From the NCBI RefSeq assembly GCF_002256285.1, contig NZ_NKJE01000012.1:1-64000 (forward strand): DNA of 64,000 bases. The letters are read 5' to 3'. Under the pieces are notes generated by a model that did not search any database, was not told where the DNA came from, and was given only the letters and a program-made list of their open reading frames with translations. The position numbers were made by a program, and so were the translations under genes. Source of the DNA: Flavobacterium sp. BFFFF1 (GTDB lineage: Bacteria > Bacteroidota > Bacteroidia > Flavobacteriales > Flavobacteriaceae). Position 1 is the first letter of the stretch. Each line of letters begins with the position of its first letter. This document shows positions 26,583 to 35,229 of the stretch, piece by piece.

Positions 26583-29099
26583 CTATTTCTTTTTAACAGC
26601 GGTTTTTTTAGCAGCAGTCTTTTTAGCAGGTGCTTTCTTTGCAGCCACCTTCTTGGCAGGTGATTTCTTTTCAATCATCTCCTGAACCTGTGCCAGAGTC
26701 AGCCCTGCGGCATCCACGTCCTTGTTGAGTTCAATTTTGATCTTGCCTTTGGTGATGACAGATCTCCCCCATCGGGCCTTTTCTACCAAAATGCCTTCTT
26801 CCGGCCAGCTATGGATGACTTTATCAATTTCCTTCTGCAGCTTGTCCTCGATGAGTTCGACGATATCTGACTGCGAAAGGTTATCGAAATTGTATTTTTT
26901 ATTCACATTGATAAACATCCCGTTCCATTTGATAAACGGACCAAAACGTCCCACACCTTTCTGCACGGCTTCATTTTTGTAATGCGCAATCGGGGCATCC
27001 GCCTTCGACTTTTCGTCAATCAGCTCCTGCGCACGCTCCATAGCGACATCAAGCGGGTCTTCTCCTTTTGGAAGCGAAATGAACATCTTTCCAAACCGCA
27101 CGTAAGGACCGAAGCGTCCATTATTCACTTCAACTTCTTCACCTTTATATATACCAAGATTCTTTGGCAGCAAAAATAAATTCAGGGCATCTTCCAAAGT
27201 GATGTTCCCAATATTCTGATCCGCCCTTAGGCTCGCAAACAATTTATCATCATCTTCGGGCTCCCCGATTTGTGCCATAGGCCCGAATTTCCCGAGCCTC
27301 ACGCTTACCTGCCTGCCGGTTTTCGGGTCTTTCCCTAAAATACGTTCACCGCTTTCACGCTCCGCATTGGCTTCGACTTCCTTAACATTTGGATGAAAAT
27401 GGCTATAGAATTCCTGCATCATTTTCGCCCAGTTCACATTGCCTTCCGCGATCTCATCAAAATCCTGTTCAACCTTTGCCGTAAAATTATAATCCAGGAT
27501 GTTTTCAAAATTCTTGACGAGGAAGTCTGTGACGATTGTTCCAATATCCGTCGGTACCAATTTCCCTTTGTCAGAACCTGTATTTTCTTTAAGTTGTTTT
27601 TCCGCAATCTTCCCGGAAGCCAGAGTCATCTGCACATAATTGCGCTCCTGCCCTTCCAGATTGCCTTTTTCAACATAATTCCTATTGATGATTGTCGAAA
27701 TGGTAGGCGCATAAGTCGACGGCCTTCCAATCCCAAGCTCTTCCAGTTTCTTTACCAAAGACGCTTCCGTATATCTTGCAGCCGGCCTGGTATACCTTTC
27801 GGTTGCAGTAATGTAATTGCCGAGCAATTTCTCATTGATCCGTAAAGCGGGCAGCATGCCTTCCTGTTCTTCCTCATCCTCATCATGGCCTTCGAGATAC
27901 ACCTTCAAAAACCCTTCGAACAACAGCACTTCACCGGTGGCGTTAAAATACTCGCCGTGATTACTCGCTTCAATTTTCACATTCGTCCGTTCCAGTTCCG
28001 CATCACTCATCTGCGAAGCTAAAGTCCGCTTCCAGATCAGCTCATACAGCCTTGCCTGGTCTCGATCAATATTTACCGTATGCCTTGACATGTCTGTCGG
28101 ACGGATCGCTTCGTGGGCCTCCTGTGCACCTTTGCTCTTATTGGCAAAAGTCCGTGGTTTGGAAAACTGTTCTCCATACGAAGAAATGATTTCAGCTTTC
28201 GCGGCGCCCATTGCTTCCTGCGACAGGTTTACGCTGTCGGTTCTCATGTATGTAATCAATCCCGCCTCATATAAACGCTGTGCCAACTGCATCGTAATTC
28301 CAACCGGGAGATACAGTTTCCGTGCAGCTTCCTGCTGTAAAGTAGACGTCGTAAACGGTGCAGCAGGCGACTTGCGCGTCGGCTTGGTTTCCAAATCCGA
28401 TACCTTATATATAGAACCAATATTTTTTTGCAGAAAATCCTCTGCTTCTTTCTTTGTGCTAAAATTCTTCGGAAGCCTTGCCTTGAATGACTTTCCGGCT
28501 TCATTTACGAATTCTGCCGTGACTGAAAAAGAGGCCGTCGCTTTAAAATCCTGAATTTCGCGTTCCCTTTCGACAATCAGCCTTACGGCCACCGATTGGA
28601 CACGACCAGCTGACAGCCCGCCTTTTACCTTCCGCCACAACACCGGTGAAAGCTCATATCCTACGAGCCTGTCTAGTACCCTCCGTGCCTGTTGGGCATT
28701 TACGAGGTTGTAATCAATCTCCCTTGGATTATCAATCGCCTTTAGGATTGCCGATTTTGTAATCTCGTGAAAAACAATTCGTTTGGTCTTGTTTTTATCC
28801 AGTTTCAATTCCTCAGCAAGGTGCCACGAAATCGCCTCTCCCTCACGGTCCTCATCGGAAGCCAGCCAAACCATTTCTGCATTTTTTGAAAGCGTTTTCA
28901 GCTTGCTGACCAGTGCCTTTTTGTCTGGAGAGACTTCATACCTTGGCTTAAATCCATTCTCCACGTCCACACCAATCTCCTTCGACGGAAGGTCTGCAAT
29001 ATGCCCGTAACTGGATTCCACCTGAAAGTCCGGACCAAGGAATTTCTCAATTGTCTTAGCCTTTGCAGGCGACTCCACGATCACTAAATTCTTTGCCAT
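26583..29099 (-). CDS. topA: DNA topoisomerase I
   Basis: 838 residues. TOPRIM domain: KNLVIVESPAKAKTIEKFLG with VWLASDEDREGEAISWHLAE. Catalytic Tyr284 in ITYMRTDSVNLS, with GLSAGRVQSVAVRLI and FTTSTLQQEAARKLY. The C-terminal part lacks Cys4 zinc fingers and instead has repeated toprim-associated modules such as VSVRLGKFGPMAQIG and GRFGPYVRFGKMFISLPKGEDP. It ends in a lysine/alanine-rich histone-H1-like tail (about 811-838, SPAKKVAAKKAPAKK). The enzyme relaxes negative supercoils. Confidence 0.97.
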   Translation of the reverse strand: MAKNLVIVESPAKAKTIEKFLGPDFQVESSYGHIADLPSKEIGVDVENGFKPRYEVSPDKKALVSKLKTLSKNAEMVWLASDEDREGEAISWHLAEELKLDKNKTKRIVFHEITKSAILKAIDNPREIDYNLVNAQQARRVLDRLVGYELSPVLWRKVKGGLSAGRVQSVAVRLIVEREREIQDFKATASFSVTAEFVNEAGKSFKARLPKNFSTKKEAEDFLQKNIGSIYKVSDLETKPTRKSPAAPFTTSTLQQEAARKLYLPVGITMQLAQRLYEAGLITYMRTDSVNLSQEAMGAAKAEIISSYGEQFSKPRTFANKSKGAQEAHEAIRPTDMSRHTVNIDRDQARLYELIWKRTLASQMSDAELERTNVKIEASNHGEYFNATGEVLLFEGFLKVYLEGHDEDEEEQEGMLPALRINEKLLGNYITATERYTRPAARYTEASLVKKLEELGIGRPSTYAPTISTIINRNYVEKGNLEGQERNYVQMTLASGKIAEKQLKENTGSDKGKLVPTDIGTIVTDFLVKNFENILDYNFTAKVEQDFDEIAEGNVNWAKMMQEFYSHFHPNVKEVEANAERESGERILGKDPKTGRQVSVRLGKFGPMAQIGEPEDDDKLFASLRADQNIGNITLEDALNLFLLPKNLGIYKGEEVEVNNGRFGPYVRFGKMFISLPKGEDPLDVAMERAQELIDEKSKADAPIAHYKNEAVQKGVGRFGPFIKWNGMFINVNKKYNFDNLSQSDIVELIEDKLQKEIDKVIHSWPEEGILVEKARWGRSVITKGKIKIELNKDVDAAGLTLAQVQEMIEKKSPAKKVAAKKAPAKKTAAKKTAVKKK

Positions 29100-29119
29100 A
29101 ATCCTTTTTTTGTTGTTGG

Positions 29120-29148
29120 CAAAAGTATATGTTTTTTTTAAATTCCAA
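29120..29148 (-). promoter_or_regulatory. Promoter of topA
   Basis: Minus strand: TTG at 29146-29148, 18 nt spacer, perfect -7 box TACTTTTG (29120-29127), about 20 nt before the ATG. The 29100-29370 gap otherwise shows only AT-rich sequence. Confidence 0.6.
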
Positions 29149-29370
29149 TTTTTTTATTTTTTTCCGCTGATTTCGGCATTCTGGCTTTACCTTAATATTA
29201 TCGTTTTGTGAGCTCTTTTCCGGCGACGGTCTCCACTCGAAAATCTTACGCAGGCCCTTCCCTATTTTCAGAAAACCCACCAGTGAAAGTCAAAACATAT
29301 TTTAGGTGTTTGCAATTTCTTCCCGTTTATTTTGTAGTTTGGACTCTTTTACAAACAACAACAGATTTTC

Positions 29371-29724
29371 ATGAAGGAGCAATTTCACGCATTGCGGAAA
29401 CGTGCTATCATCATGCGGATTAAGAATGTCATAAATGCCTTGCCTTACATGAGAAAATATTTAAAAATCGCTTTCTTTATCCTTACAATGCTATTCATTT
29501 GCAGAAGTTTTTTTCTGCCTAAACATTATGATGAATTTTATATTTTTATGGCATATATTATATTGGCGGTTCCTTATGTCATATATGAATCTGTACAAAA
29601 GGCAAAAGATGAGCATTCCAAATCCCTTATTTTCAACCGCTGGGTGATGGTCGCGATTGTGATGTCTGTGATTTTGATTTTGATGTTTATCCTAATGGAG
29701 ATTATTTATCCCCTGCCTTCTTAA
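29371..29724 (+). CDS. Hypothetical small membrane protein
   Basis: 117 residues, not recognised. A basic N-terminus with candidate internal starts at residues 15 and 27 is followed by three hydrophobic segments (about 32-48, 57-73, 90-112). The basic loop and KAKDEHSKSLIFNRW between segments 2 and 3 suggest an inner-membrane protein. A similarly built 90-residue protein follows 75 bp downstream. Start choice is uncertain. Confidence 0.5.
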   Translation: MKEQFHALRKRAIIMRIKNVINALPYMRKYLKIAFFILTMLFICRSFFLPKHYDEFYIFMAYIILAVPYVIYESVQKAKDEHSKSLIFNRWVMVAIVMSVILILMFILMEIIYPLPS

Positions 29725-29799
29725 ACTCTTTTTGCGAAATGCCCCGGAAGTATTAAAAAAGAAATCACGACACTGTTATATATTCAAATAACCTTTGAC

Positions 29800-30072
29800 A
29801 TGACAAGACGAATATTGAAAATAGTACTTACACTGGTTGTGACCGCCTATTTGCTTATTACGGCGATTCCAATTGATACACACCTCAATAAATCTTATTT
29901 GCGATTTACGGTTTTGGGGGTAGTATTCGCGGCGGCTGTACTGGAATTAATTTACCTCAGAAAACAGGACAGGATAAACAAGACAAGGCTTTACAAAGAG
30001 AAGATGAATTTTTTAATACTGGTATTAATCTTATTTTCCCTGGTGTATACAGCAAAATACCTATTTACATAA
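29800..30072 (+). CDS. Hypothetical small membrane protein
   Basis: 90 residues, not recognised. Three hydrophobic segments (about 6-24, 34-51, 69-88) with a basic loop RKQDRINKTRLYKEKMN between the last two. A near-consensus -7 element (TAACCTTTG, one base too long) lies about 7 nt upstream of the ATG. A hairpin terminator follows at 30115. Confidence 0.55.
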   Translation: MTRRILKIVLTLVVTAYLLITAIPIDTHLNKSYLRFTVLGVVFAAAVLELIYLRKQDRINKTRLYKEKMNFLILVLILFSLVYTAKYLFT

Positions 30073-30114
30073 AAAAAGCTAGCAGACAAAGTTTGAAAAG
30101 AAACTGTTTCCCAA

Positions 30115-30142
30115 AAAAAGAGAGGCCATTGCTTCTCTTTTT
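30115..30142 (+). terminator. Hairpin terminator, symmetric
   Basis: AAAAAGAGA (30115-30123) pairs with TCTCTTTTT (30134-30142) around a 10-nt loop. It ends the small membrane protein gene and could work in both directions. Confidence 0.6.
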
Positions 30143-30498
30143 CTATTCGCACGGCACTGCTATTTAAATCCCAACACACCGACTCCAACAACCCCTCAAA
30201 ACATTAACAAAATTTCCGAATCTATCGTAATGAAAATTCTAGCCGTTTCGTAGGGACCACAACCTCCCCTTCCCTGAAGGTAAAATACAACTTCCCCAAA
30301 ACAAATTTTACGGAAAAGCCATACTTTTTCTAAAATTTTCCAAGGATCCGATGCTACAACCATAGTTAGGGTATTATCTAAAACACAACCACCAAAACCC
30401 CTTTCTTTTATTGAAATAAAGATCCATAAAAATGGCTGCTTTGGTCCAATTTTTAGGGCAACGCTAAAAGAAAACACCTACATCACTTTCTACCATAA
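30143..30498. other. Non-coding stretch with no recognised feature
   Basis: About 355 bp, AT-rich. A 93-codon minus-strand frame (30196-30477) exists, but its translation looks like no family I know and lacks a normal start context. I see no RNA gene. An imperfect hairpin with GAGAGGCGCC and CCCCTCC next to an A run at about 30499-30527 probably terminates the gene to its right on the minus strand. Confidence 0.5.
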
Positions 30499-30544
30499 AA
30501 AAAGAGAGGCGCCTGCCCCTCCTTTCCAATTAACCTAAACTACT

Positions 30545-31240
30545 TTACTCCGCAGTGCCAGACGCCTCTTCCGGACCGCCGGTAACCGTATTGTAAATAA
30601 TATAATCGTTGTATTTGGCTTCACTGGCTTCCGCCCAGATGTCCTTCCCGGTATCGCTGTACTTGACCAGCAATGCATAAAGCGCATTGGCCAGGATGGC
30701 GCGCTGCTCTGTACTGCTGTCGCGATTATTCACAGCCTGGGTCTGCTGGTCAATGGCGGTATCAAACACAATCCGGGCATTATCAAGTGCCGTAATTTTC
30801 GCAGCAGTGATGCCCTCCCCTGCCAGGTTGGACAGGTATTTCGTTGCAGTGACCACCACCACTTTGGCATTTCGCACCAATTCGGCATCAGTTTGCCTGG
30901 TGAGGTCTGCGTTTCCAAATTCCCTATAACTTCCCGTATTGGTACCGAACACCGCCTTCGCCGCCAGCAAAAATGTGCGCATCTGTTTTTCAACGGCGGC
31001 ACGGGCGGCATCTTTCGTAGCAGTGGCCGTAATCTTGAGGCCATTGATTTGTTCATCTGTAGGAAAATTGGAGAAATTGGTCAATGCGGTAACGATCTGC
31101 GTGCGCTTTGCCGGGGTAAAGCCACGGTCCGTAAACTCCACAGTATCGCGGTCAATCAACAGCAAAGTGCTGTCTGCAAGTTGTTTCAGGTACCCGTATG
31201 AAAAATTGAAATCGGGCACAATCATTTCTTTCTTTGGCAT
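30545..31240 (-). CDS. Hypothetical soluble helical protein
   Basis: 231 residues, not assigned to a family. No signal peptide or membrane segment. It is alanine/threonine-rich and appears mostly helical with two similar halves, for example FLLAAKAVFGTNTGSYREFG and ILANALYALLVKYSDTGKD. The C-terminus is short and acidic (GGPEEASGTAE). GC content is visibly higher than in the flanking non-coding DNA. It has its own -7 box upstream and an imperfect terminator downstream, so it is probably monocistronic. Confidence 0.75.
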   Translation of the reverse strand: MPKKEMIVPDFNFSYGYLKQLADSTLLLIDRDTVEFTDRGFTPAKRTQIVTALTNFSNFPTDEQINGLKITATATKDAARAAVEKQMRTFLLAAKAVFGTNTGSYREFGNADLTRQTDAELVRNAKVVVVTATKYLSNLAGEGITAAKITALDNARIVFDTAIDQQTQAVNNRDSSTEQRAILANALYALLVKYSDTGKDIWAEASEAKYNDYIIYNTVTGGPEEASGTAE

Positions 31241-31278
31241 AATTTTAATTGTTTAAGGGTTAATAAAAATTTGTGATT

Positions 31279-31286
31279 CAAAATTA
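31279..31286 (-). promoter_or_regulatory. -7 promoter box TAATTTTG
   Basis: Perfect TAnnTTTG on the minus strand, 38 nt before the ATG at 31240. Confidence 0.5.
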
Positions 31287-31456
31287 TTAAAACCCAAAAA
31301 TTAAAAGTTAAAACAATCATAATTAGCATAAATTTAGCTTTTTAATACAAAATATGTTAATGTTATTACAAAATTTACCTTATTAAAAACAACCGGCAAC
31401 GTGGTCAAAAAGAATCTTACCTTATCCGGTAAAATCCGCCCCAATTTCTTAAAAAA

Positions 31457-31762
31457 ATGTCCCCGACAGGCTTCCGGAGTGAAGCGATGGACGCCCGGAG
31501 TGAAGCAACGGACACCCGGAGTAAAGCAATGAACGCCCGGAGTGAAGCGATGGACGCTCGGAGTGAAGCAACAGATGCCCGGAGTGAAGCAACAGATGCC
31601 CGGAACAACGCAAGTGATAAACGGAGCGGCCTGACGTACATCAGGAGGAAAACCGCAAACACCCGGACCAATAAGCCGTTCCACGGGAGCAAAAAACGGT
31701 TTGCCCTAATCAGATCGGATCATCAAAGAAACCTGAAGCCAATTGATATTACCCATTTTTAA
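31457..31762 (+). CDS. Possible heptad-repeat peptide gene
   Basis: A 101-codon frame from ATG 31457 translates the 21-bp tandem repeat as the heptad RSEA(M/T)DA repeated six times, then a basic tail rich in R and K. Most differences between repeat units fall at third positions in this frame (GCG/GCA, GAC/GAT, GCC/GCT), which favours translation. But no promoter box was found upstream, and the frame is otherwise featureless, so it may be only a shadow of the DNA repeat. Confidence 0.25.
   Translation: MSPTGFRSEAMDARSEATDTRSKAMNARSEAMDARSEATDARSEATDARNNASDKRSGLTYIRRKTANTRTNKPFHGSKKRFALIRSDHQRNLKPIDITHF
31474..31620. repeat. 21-bp tandem repeat, seven units
   Basis: Units of the form CCGGAGTGAAGCgatggacgc start at 31474, 31495, 31516, 31537, 31558, 31579 and 31600; the last is degenerate. 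The array ends 170 bp before the miaB -33 element. Neighbouring units match at all but about 2-5 positions, indicating fairly recent expansion. Confidence 0.95.
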
Positions 31763-31789
31763 AAGATTTGTTAAACTCCGTCTGCCAAC

Positions 31790-31821
31790 TTGTCATATTC
31801 GACAGAATTCCTGTATCTTTG
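31790..31821 (+). promoter_or_regulatory. Promoter of miaB
   Basis: TTG (31790-31792), 21 nt spacer, perfect -7 box TATCTTTG (31814-31821). Transcription would begin near 31828, which rules out the upstream TTG at 31768 as start codon. Confidence 0.7.
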
Positions 31822-31854
31822 AAGCCCTCAGAATTTAGAGGACACGCATCATTT

Positions 31855-33303
31855 ATGGAAAAGGTCATTGAAGAAAGCAAACAGGGCGAAAGCCTCGTTT
31901 TAGGACATAAATCAGGAAACACCAAGAAACTTTTTATTGAGAGCTACGGCTGTGCAATGAATTTTTCCGACAGTGAAGTCGTCGCCTCCATCCTTTTGGA
32001 AAACGGCTTCAATACCACGCAAATTCTGGAAGAGGCCGACCTGGTTCTCGTGAATACCTGTTCCATCCGCGACAAAGCGGAACAAACCGTACGCAAACGC
32101 CTCGAGAAATACAATGCCGTCAAAAGACGCCAAAACCCGAAAATGAAAGTGGGTGTGCTCGGCTGTATGGCGGAAAGGCTCAAAAGCCAGTTCCTCGATG
32201 AGGAGAAGATTGTCGACCTCGTCGTCGGTCCGGATGCCTACAAGGATTTACCTAATTTATTGAAAGAAGTCGAAGCGGGCAACGACGCCATTAATGTCAT
32301 TCTTTCAAAAGAGGAAACCTATGGCGATGTGTCACCGGTACGGCTCTTGTCTAACGGCATCACCGCTTTCGTATCGATTACGCGCGGCTGCGACAACATG
32401 TGCACCTTCTGCGTCGTTCCGTTCACCCGTGGTCGCGAACGGAGCCGGGAACCCCAGAGCATCATGGCGGAAATCGCCGACCTGTGGCAAAAGGGCTTCA
32501 AGGAAATAACGCTTCTGGGTCAAAACGTAGACAGCTATTTGTGGTACGGCGGCGGGCTGAAGAAGGATTTCGACAAAGCATCACCCATGCAACAGGCCAC
32601 GGCAGTGTCTTTTGACCAACTGCTTTCCATGGTGGCCGAAGCATTCCCAAAAATGCGCATCCGTTTTTCTACGTCGAATCCGCAGGATATGCATGAAAGT
32701 GTTTTGCATGTGATCGCCAAATACCCGAACGTCTGCAAACACATCCACCTTCCCATACAGTCCGGAAGCGACCGGATATTGAAAGAAATGAACAGGCTGC
32801 ACACGCGTGCCGAATACATCACCCTGATCGAAAACATCCGCAGGATCATTCCCGAATGCAGCATCACGCAGGACATGATCGCAGGCTTCCCGACCGAAAC
32901 CGAACAGGACCACCAGGATACCTTAAGCCTGATGGAACACGTAAAATACGGATTTGGTTATATGTATGCTTATTCCGAAAGGCCCGGAACACTGGCCGGA
33001 AGAAAAATGGAAGACGATGTGCCGGAAGAAGTGAAACTGCGCCGACTGCAGGAAATCGTAGACCTCCAAAGGACCCATAGTGCCATCAGGACAAATGAGT
33101 TTGTTGGCAAAACAGTGGAAGTACTGATTGAAAAAGAATCAAAACGATCAGACAACGACTGGTCCGGACGAAATTCCCAAAGCATCATGGTGGTTTTCCC
33201 AAAAGAGAACTACAAAATGGGCGATTTCGTAAACGTAACCATCACCGATTGCACCAGCGGAACCCTGATTGGGAAAGCCGTTGGCCTGAGCGACATGAAC
33301 TAA
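31855..33303 (+). CDS. miaB: tRNA-2-methylthio-N6-dimethylallyladenosine synthase MiaB
   Basis: 482 residues from ATG 31855. N-terminal UPF0004 domain with FIESYGCAMNFSDSEV and VLVNTCSIRDKAEQTV provides cysteines for one Fe-S cluster. Radical-SAM motif C179xxxC183xxC186 lies in TRGCDNMCTFCVVPFTRGRE. A TRAM domain occupies the C-terminus (about 420-480). The enzyme adds the methylthio group to i6A37 of tRNAs that read UNN codons. Length and motifs are normal. Confidence 0.95.
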   Translation: MEKVIEESKQGESLVLGHKSGNTKKLFIESYGCAMNFSDSEVVASILLENGFNTTQILEEADLVLVNTCSIRDKAEQTVRKRLEKYNAVKRRQNPKMKVGVLGCMAERLKSQFLDEEKIVDLVVGPDAYKDLPNLLKEVEAGNDAINVILSKEETYGDVSPVRLLSNGITAFVSITRGCDNMCTFCVVPFTRGRERSREPQSIMAEIADLWQKGFKEITLLGQNVDSYLWYGGGLKKDFDKASPMQQATAVSFDQLLSMVAEAFPKMRIRFSTSNPQDMHESVLHVIAKYPNVCKHIHLPIQSGSDRILKEMNRLHTRAEYITLIENIRRIIPECSITQDMIAGFPTETEQDHQDTLSLMEHVKYGFGYMYAYSERPGTLAGRKMEDDVPEEVKLRRLQEIVDLQRTHSAIRTNEFVGKTVEVLIEKESKRSDNDWSGRNSQSIMVVFPKENYKMGDFVNVTITDCTSGTLIGKAVGLSDMN

Positions 33304-33389
33304 AAACCTAATGATGTAAGTTTTTGCAATTTAAGTGTAAGAATTCCTTTATCGGATTCTGCTACATTGCAAACAATAAAATAAAGAAT

Positions 33390-34667
33390 ATGGAATCCGT
33401 ACAGGCCATAAAACAAAGATTTGAAATTATCGGGAATGACCCGAAACTAAACCGCGCCATTGAAAAGGCCATCCAGGTGGCTCCCACCGATATCACTGTA
33501 TTGGTGATTGGGGAAAGCGGCGTCGGTAAAGAAAGCATTCCAAAGATCATCCATTCGCTGTCGCACCGGAAACATGGGAAATACATCGCCGTAAACTGCG
33601 GTGCTATTCCCGAAGGCACGATTGACAGTGAGCTCTTCGGACACGAAAAAGGATCGTTTACAGGCGCAACAGGTACCCGCGAAGGCTATTTCGAGGTGGC
33701 TAACGGCGGGACGATATTCCTGGATGAAGTAGGCGAACTGCCTCTAACCACGCAGGTCCGTTTGCTTCGGGTGCTGGAAAACGGGGAGTTTATCAAAGTC
33801 GGCTCCTCACAGGTACAGAAAACGAATGTCCGCATTGTAGCGGCCACAAACGTAAACCTGTTCGACGCGATCGAAAAGGGAAAATTCCGGGAAGACCTGT
33901 ATTATAGGCTAAGTACCGTCGACATCATGCTGCCGGCGCTGCGCGAAAGAAAGGACGACATCCATTTGTTATTTCGGAAGTTTGCTTCAGACTTTGCGCA
34001 CAAATACAAAATGCCGCCATTAAAACTGGATGACAGTGCGGTACAGTTGCTGCAGAAATTTCGCTGGAGCGGAAACATCCGGCAATTGCGAAATGTCGCC
34101 GAGCAGATTTCGGTATTGGAAACCAACCGCGACATCACCTTTAACACGCTGCAGTCGTACCTGCCAAGCGAAGGATCGAATCTTCCTTCGGTGATTAAGA
34201 CCGGGAAAAGTGAAAGCGATTTCAGTACCGAAAGGGAAATCCTATACAAGGTATTGTTTGATATGAAAAGTGACCTGAACGACCTGAAAAAACTGACGCT
34301 GGAACTCATGAAAAACGGGAGCAGCAAAGTACAGGAAACAAACCCCAGCCTGATCCAGAAAATCTATGGCGACAATACCGATGAATCGGATTTTGACTTT
34401 GACGACCAGCCGGATAACGCGCGCGCATCAATGCTGCCAGCCATTTCAAACGCCAAGCAGGACCATTTTATCAATGACAGCCGCGACGATAAATACCTAT
34501 TTGCAGAAACTGTTGAAGAGGAAGAGACGCTGAAACTCGAGCAAAAAGAAATCGAGATGATTAAAAAATCCTTAGAGAAAAACAAGGGAAAGCGAAAAGC
34601 AGCGGCCGACGAGCTGGGTATTTCCGAAAGAACCCTGTACCGAAAAATCAAACAGTTTGATTTATAG
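33390..34667 (+). CDS. Sigma-54-type transcriptional activator (AAA+ and Fis-type HTH)
   Basis: 425 residues from ATG 33390. No receiver or GAF domain precedes the AAA+ module. Walker A GESGVGKE (41-48), L1 loop GSFTGA (88-93, a conservative variant of GAFTGA that contacts sigma-54), Walker B GGTIFLDEVGELP, sensor region NVRIVAATNVNL, and arginine-finger region KFREDLYYRLS. A poorly conserved linker with an acidic stretch (about 250-380) leads to a Fis-like HTH at 383-425 (KRKAAADELGISERTLYRK). With no sensory domain, control is probably at the level of expression or by a partner. Target promoters cannot be read here. Confidence 0.9.
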   Translation: MESVQAIKQRFEIIGNDPKLNRAIEKAIQVAPTDITVLVIGESGVGKESIPKIIHSLSHRKHGKYIAVNCGAIPEGTIDSELFGHEKGSFTGATGTREGYFEVANGGTIFLDEVGELPLTTQVRLLRVLENGEFIKVGSSQVQKTNVRIVAATNVNLFDAIEKGKFREDLYYRLSTVDIMLPALRERKDDIHLLFRKFASDFAHKYKMPPLKLDDSAVQLLQKFRWSGNIRQLRNVAEQISVLETNRDITFNTLQSYLPSEGSNLPSVIKTGKSESDFSTEREILYKVLFDMKSDLNDLKKLTLELMKNGSSKVQETNPSLIQKIYGDNTDESDFDFDDQPDNARASMLPAISNAKQDHFINDSRDDKYLFAETVEEEETLKLEQKEIEMIKKSLEKNKGKRKAAADELGISERTLYRKIKQFDL

Positions 34668-34689
34668 TTTCCCTTTACACTCAAAATCT

Positions 34690-34697
34690 TATCTTTG
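34690..34697 (+). promoter_or_regulatory. -7 promoter box TATCTTTG before lptE
   Basis: Perfect TAnnTTTG. It overlaps a possible earlier ATG at 34695, so the start at 34713 is preferred, with a leader of about 10 nt. Confidence 0.55.
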
Positions 34698-34712
34698 GAT
34701 TTTATAAATAAA

Positions 34713-35219
34713 ATGAAAAAATATCTCCTGATTTCATTCTTTAGCCTGCTTGCCTTTTGCCTAAACAGCTGTGGCGCCTATAATTTTACGGGTACCGCCC
34801 CCATCGCGGCAAAAACATTCCAGGTAAATTATTTCCAGAACAATGCGGATCTCGTACAACCTGGAATCGAGCGTACGTTTACGCAGCAATTGCAGGAGTT
34901 GATCCAAAACCAGACAAACCTAAACCTTACCAACACCGGTGGCGAACTTGTGTATGAAGGAGAAATAACCGATTACAGGATTACACCGATGCAGGCCACA
35001 GCAGACCAACGCGCGGCCCAAAACCGGCTGACGATCGTCATCAATGTGCGGTTTACCAACAAACTCAAAGAGGAGGATAATTTTGAAAAATCTTTTTCTT
35101 TTTTCCGCGATTATCCCGGATCTGACCAGCTTACCGGCGCCCAGCTTACCGAGACAGTGAATTTTATTTTCGACCGCATTACCCAGGATATTTTCAATGC
35201 GTCATTGGCAAAATGGTAA
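34713..35219 (+). CDS. lptE: LPS-assembly lipoprotein LptE
   Basis: 168 residues from ATG 34713. Lipoprotein signal ends at Cys20 (LNSC-GAYNFTGTAP). The body has the LptE-like alternating strands and helices (TFQVNYFQNNADLVQPGIE, ELVYEGEITDYRITPM). LptE plugs the LptD barrel that inserts lipopolysaccharide into the outer membrane. It starts a likely operon with the TPR protein and secG (gaps of about 10 bp). Confidence 0.85.
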   Translation: MKKYLLISFFSLLAFCLNSCGAYNFTGTAPIAAKTFQVNYFQNNADLVQPGIERTFTQQLQELIQNQTNLNLTNTGGELVYEGEITDYRITPMQATADQRAAQNRLTIVINVRFTNKLKEEDNFEKSFSFFRDYPGSDQLTGAQLTETVNFIFDRITQDIFNASLAKW

Positions 35220-35229
35220 AACAATACAA

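Noticed and set aside
30196-30477. 93-codon minus-strand frame
   Set aside because: No recognisable family, no promoter box, odd composition, and overlapping features that suggest non-coding DNA.
31474-31620. CRISPR array
   Set aside because: Units are contiguous with no unique spacers.
31334-31684. Minus-strand frame reading CFTPGVHRFTPG repeats
   Set aside because: It is the reverse of the 21-bp tandem repeat. Between-unit changes fall on non-synonymous positions in this frame, so the plus frame is favoured if any.
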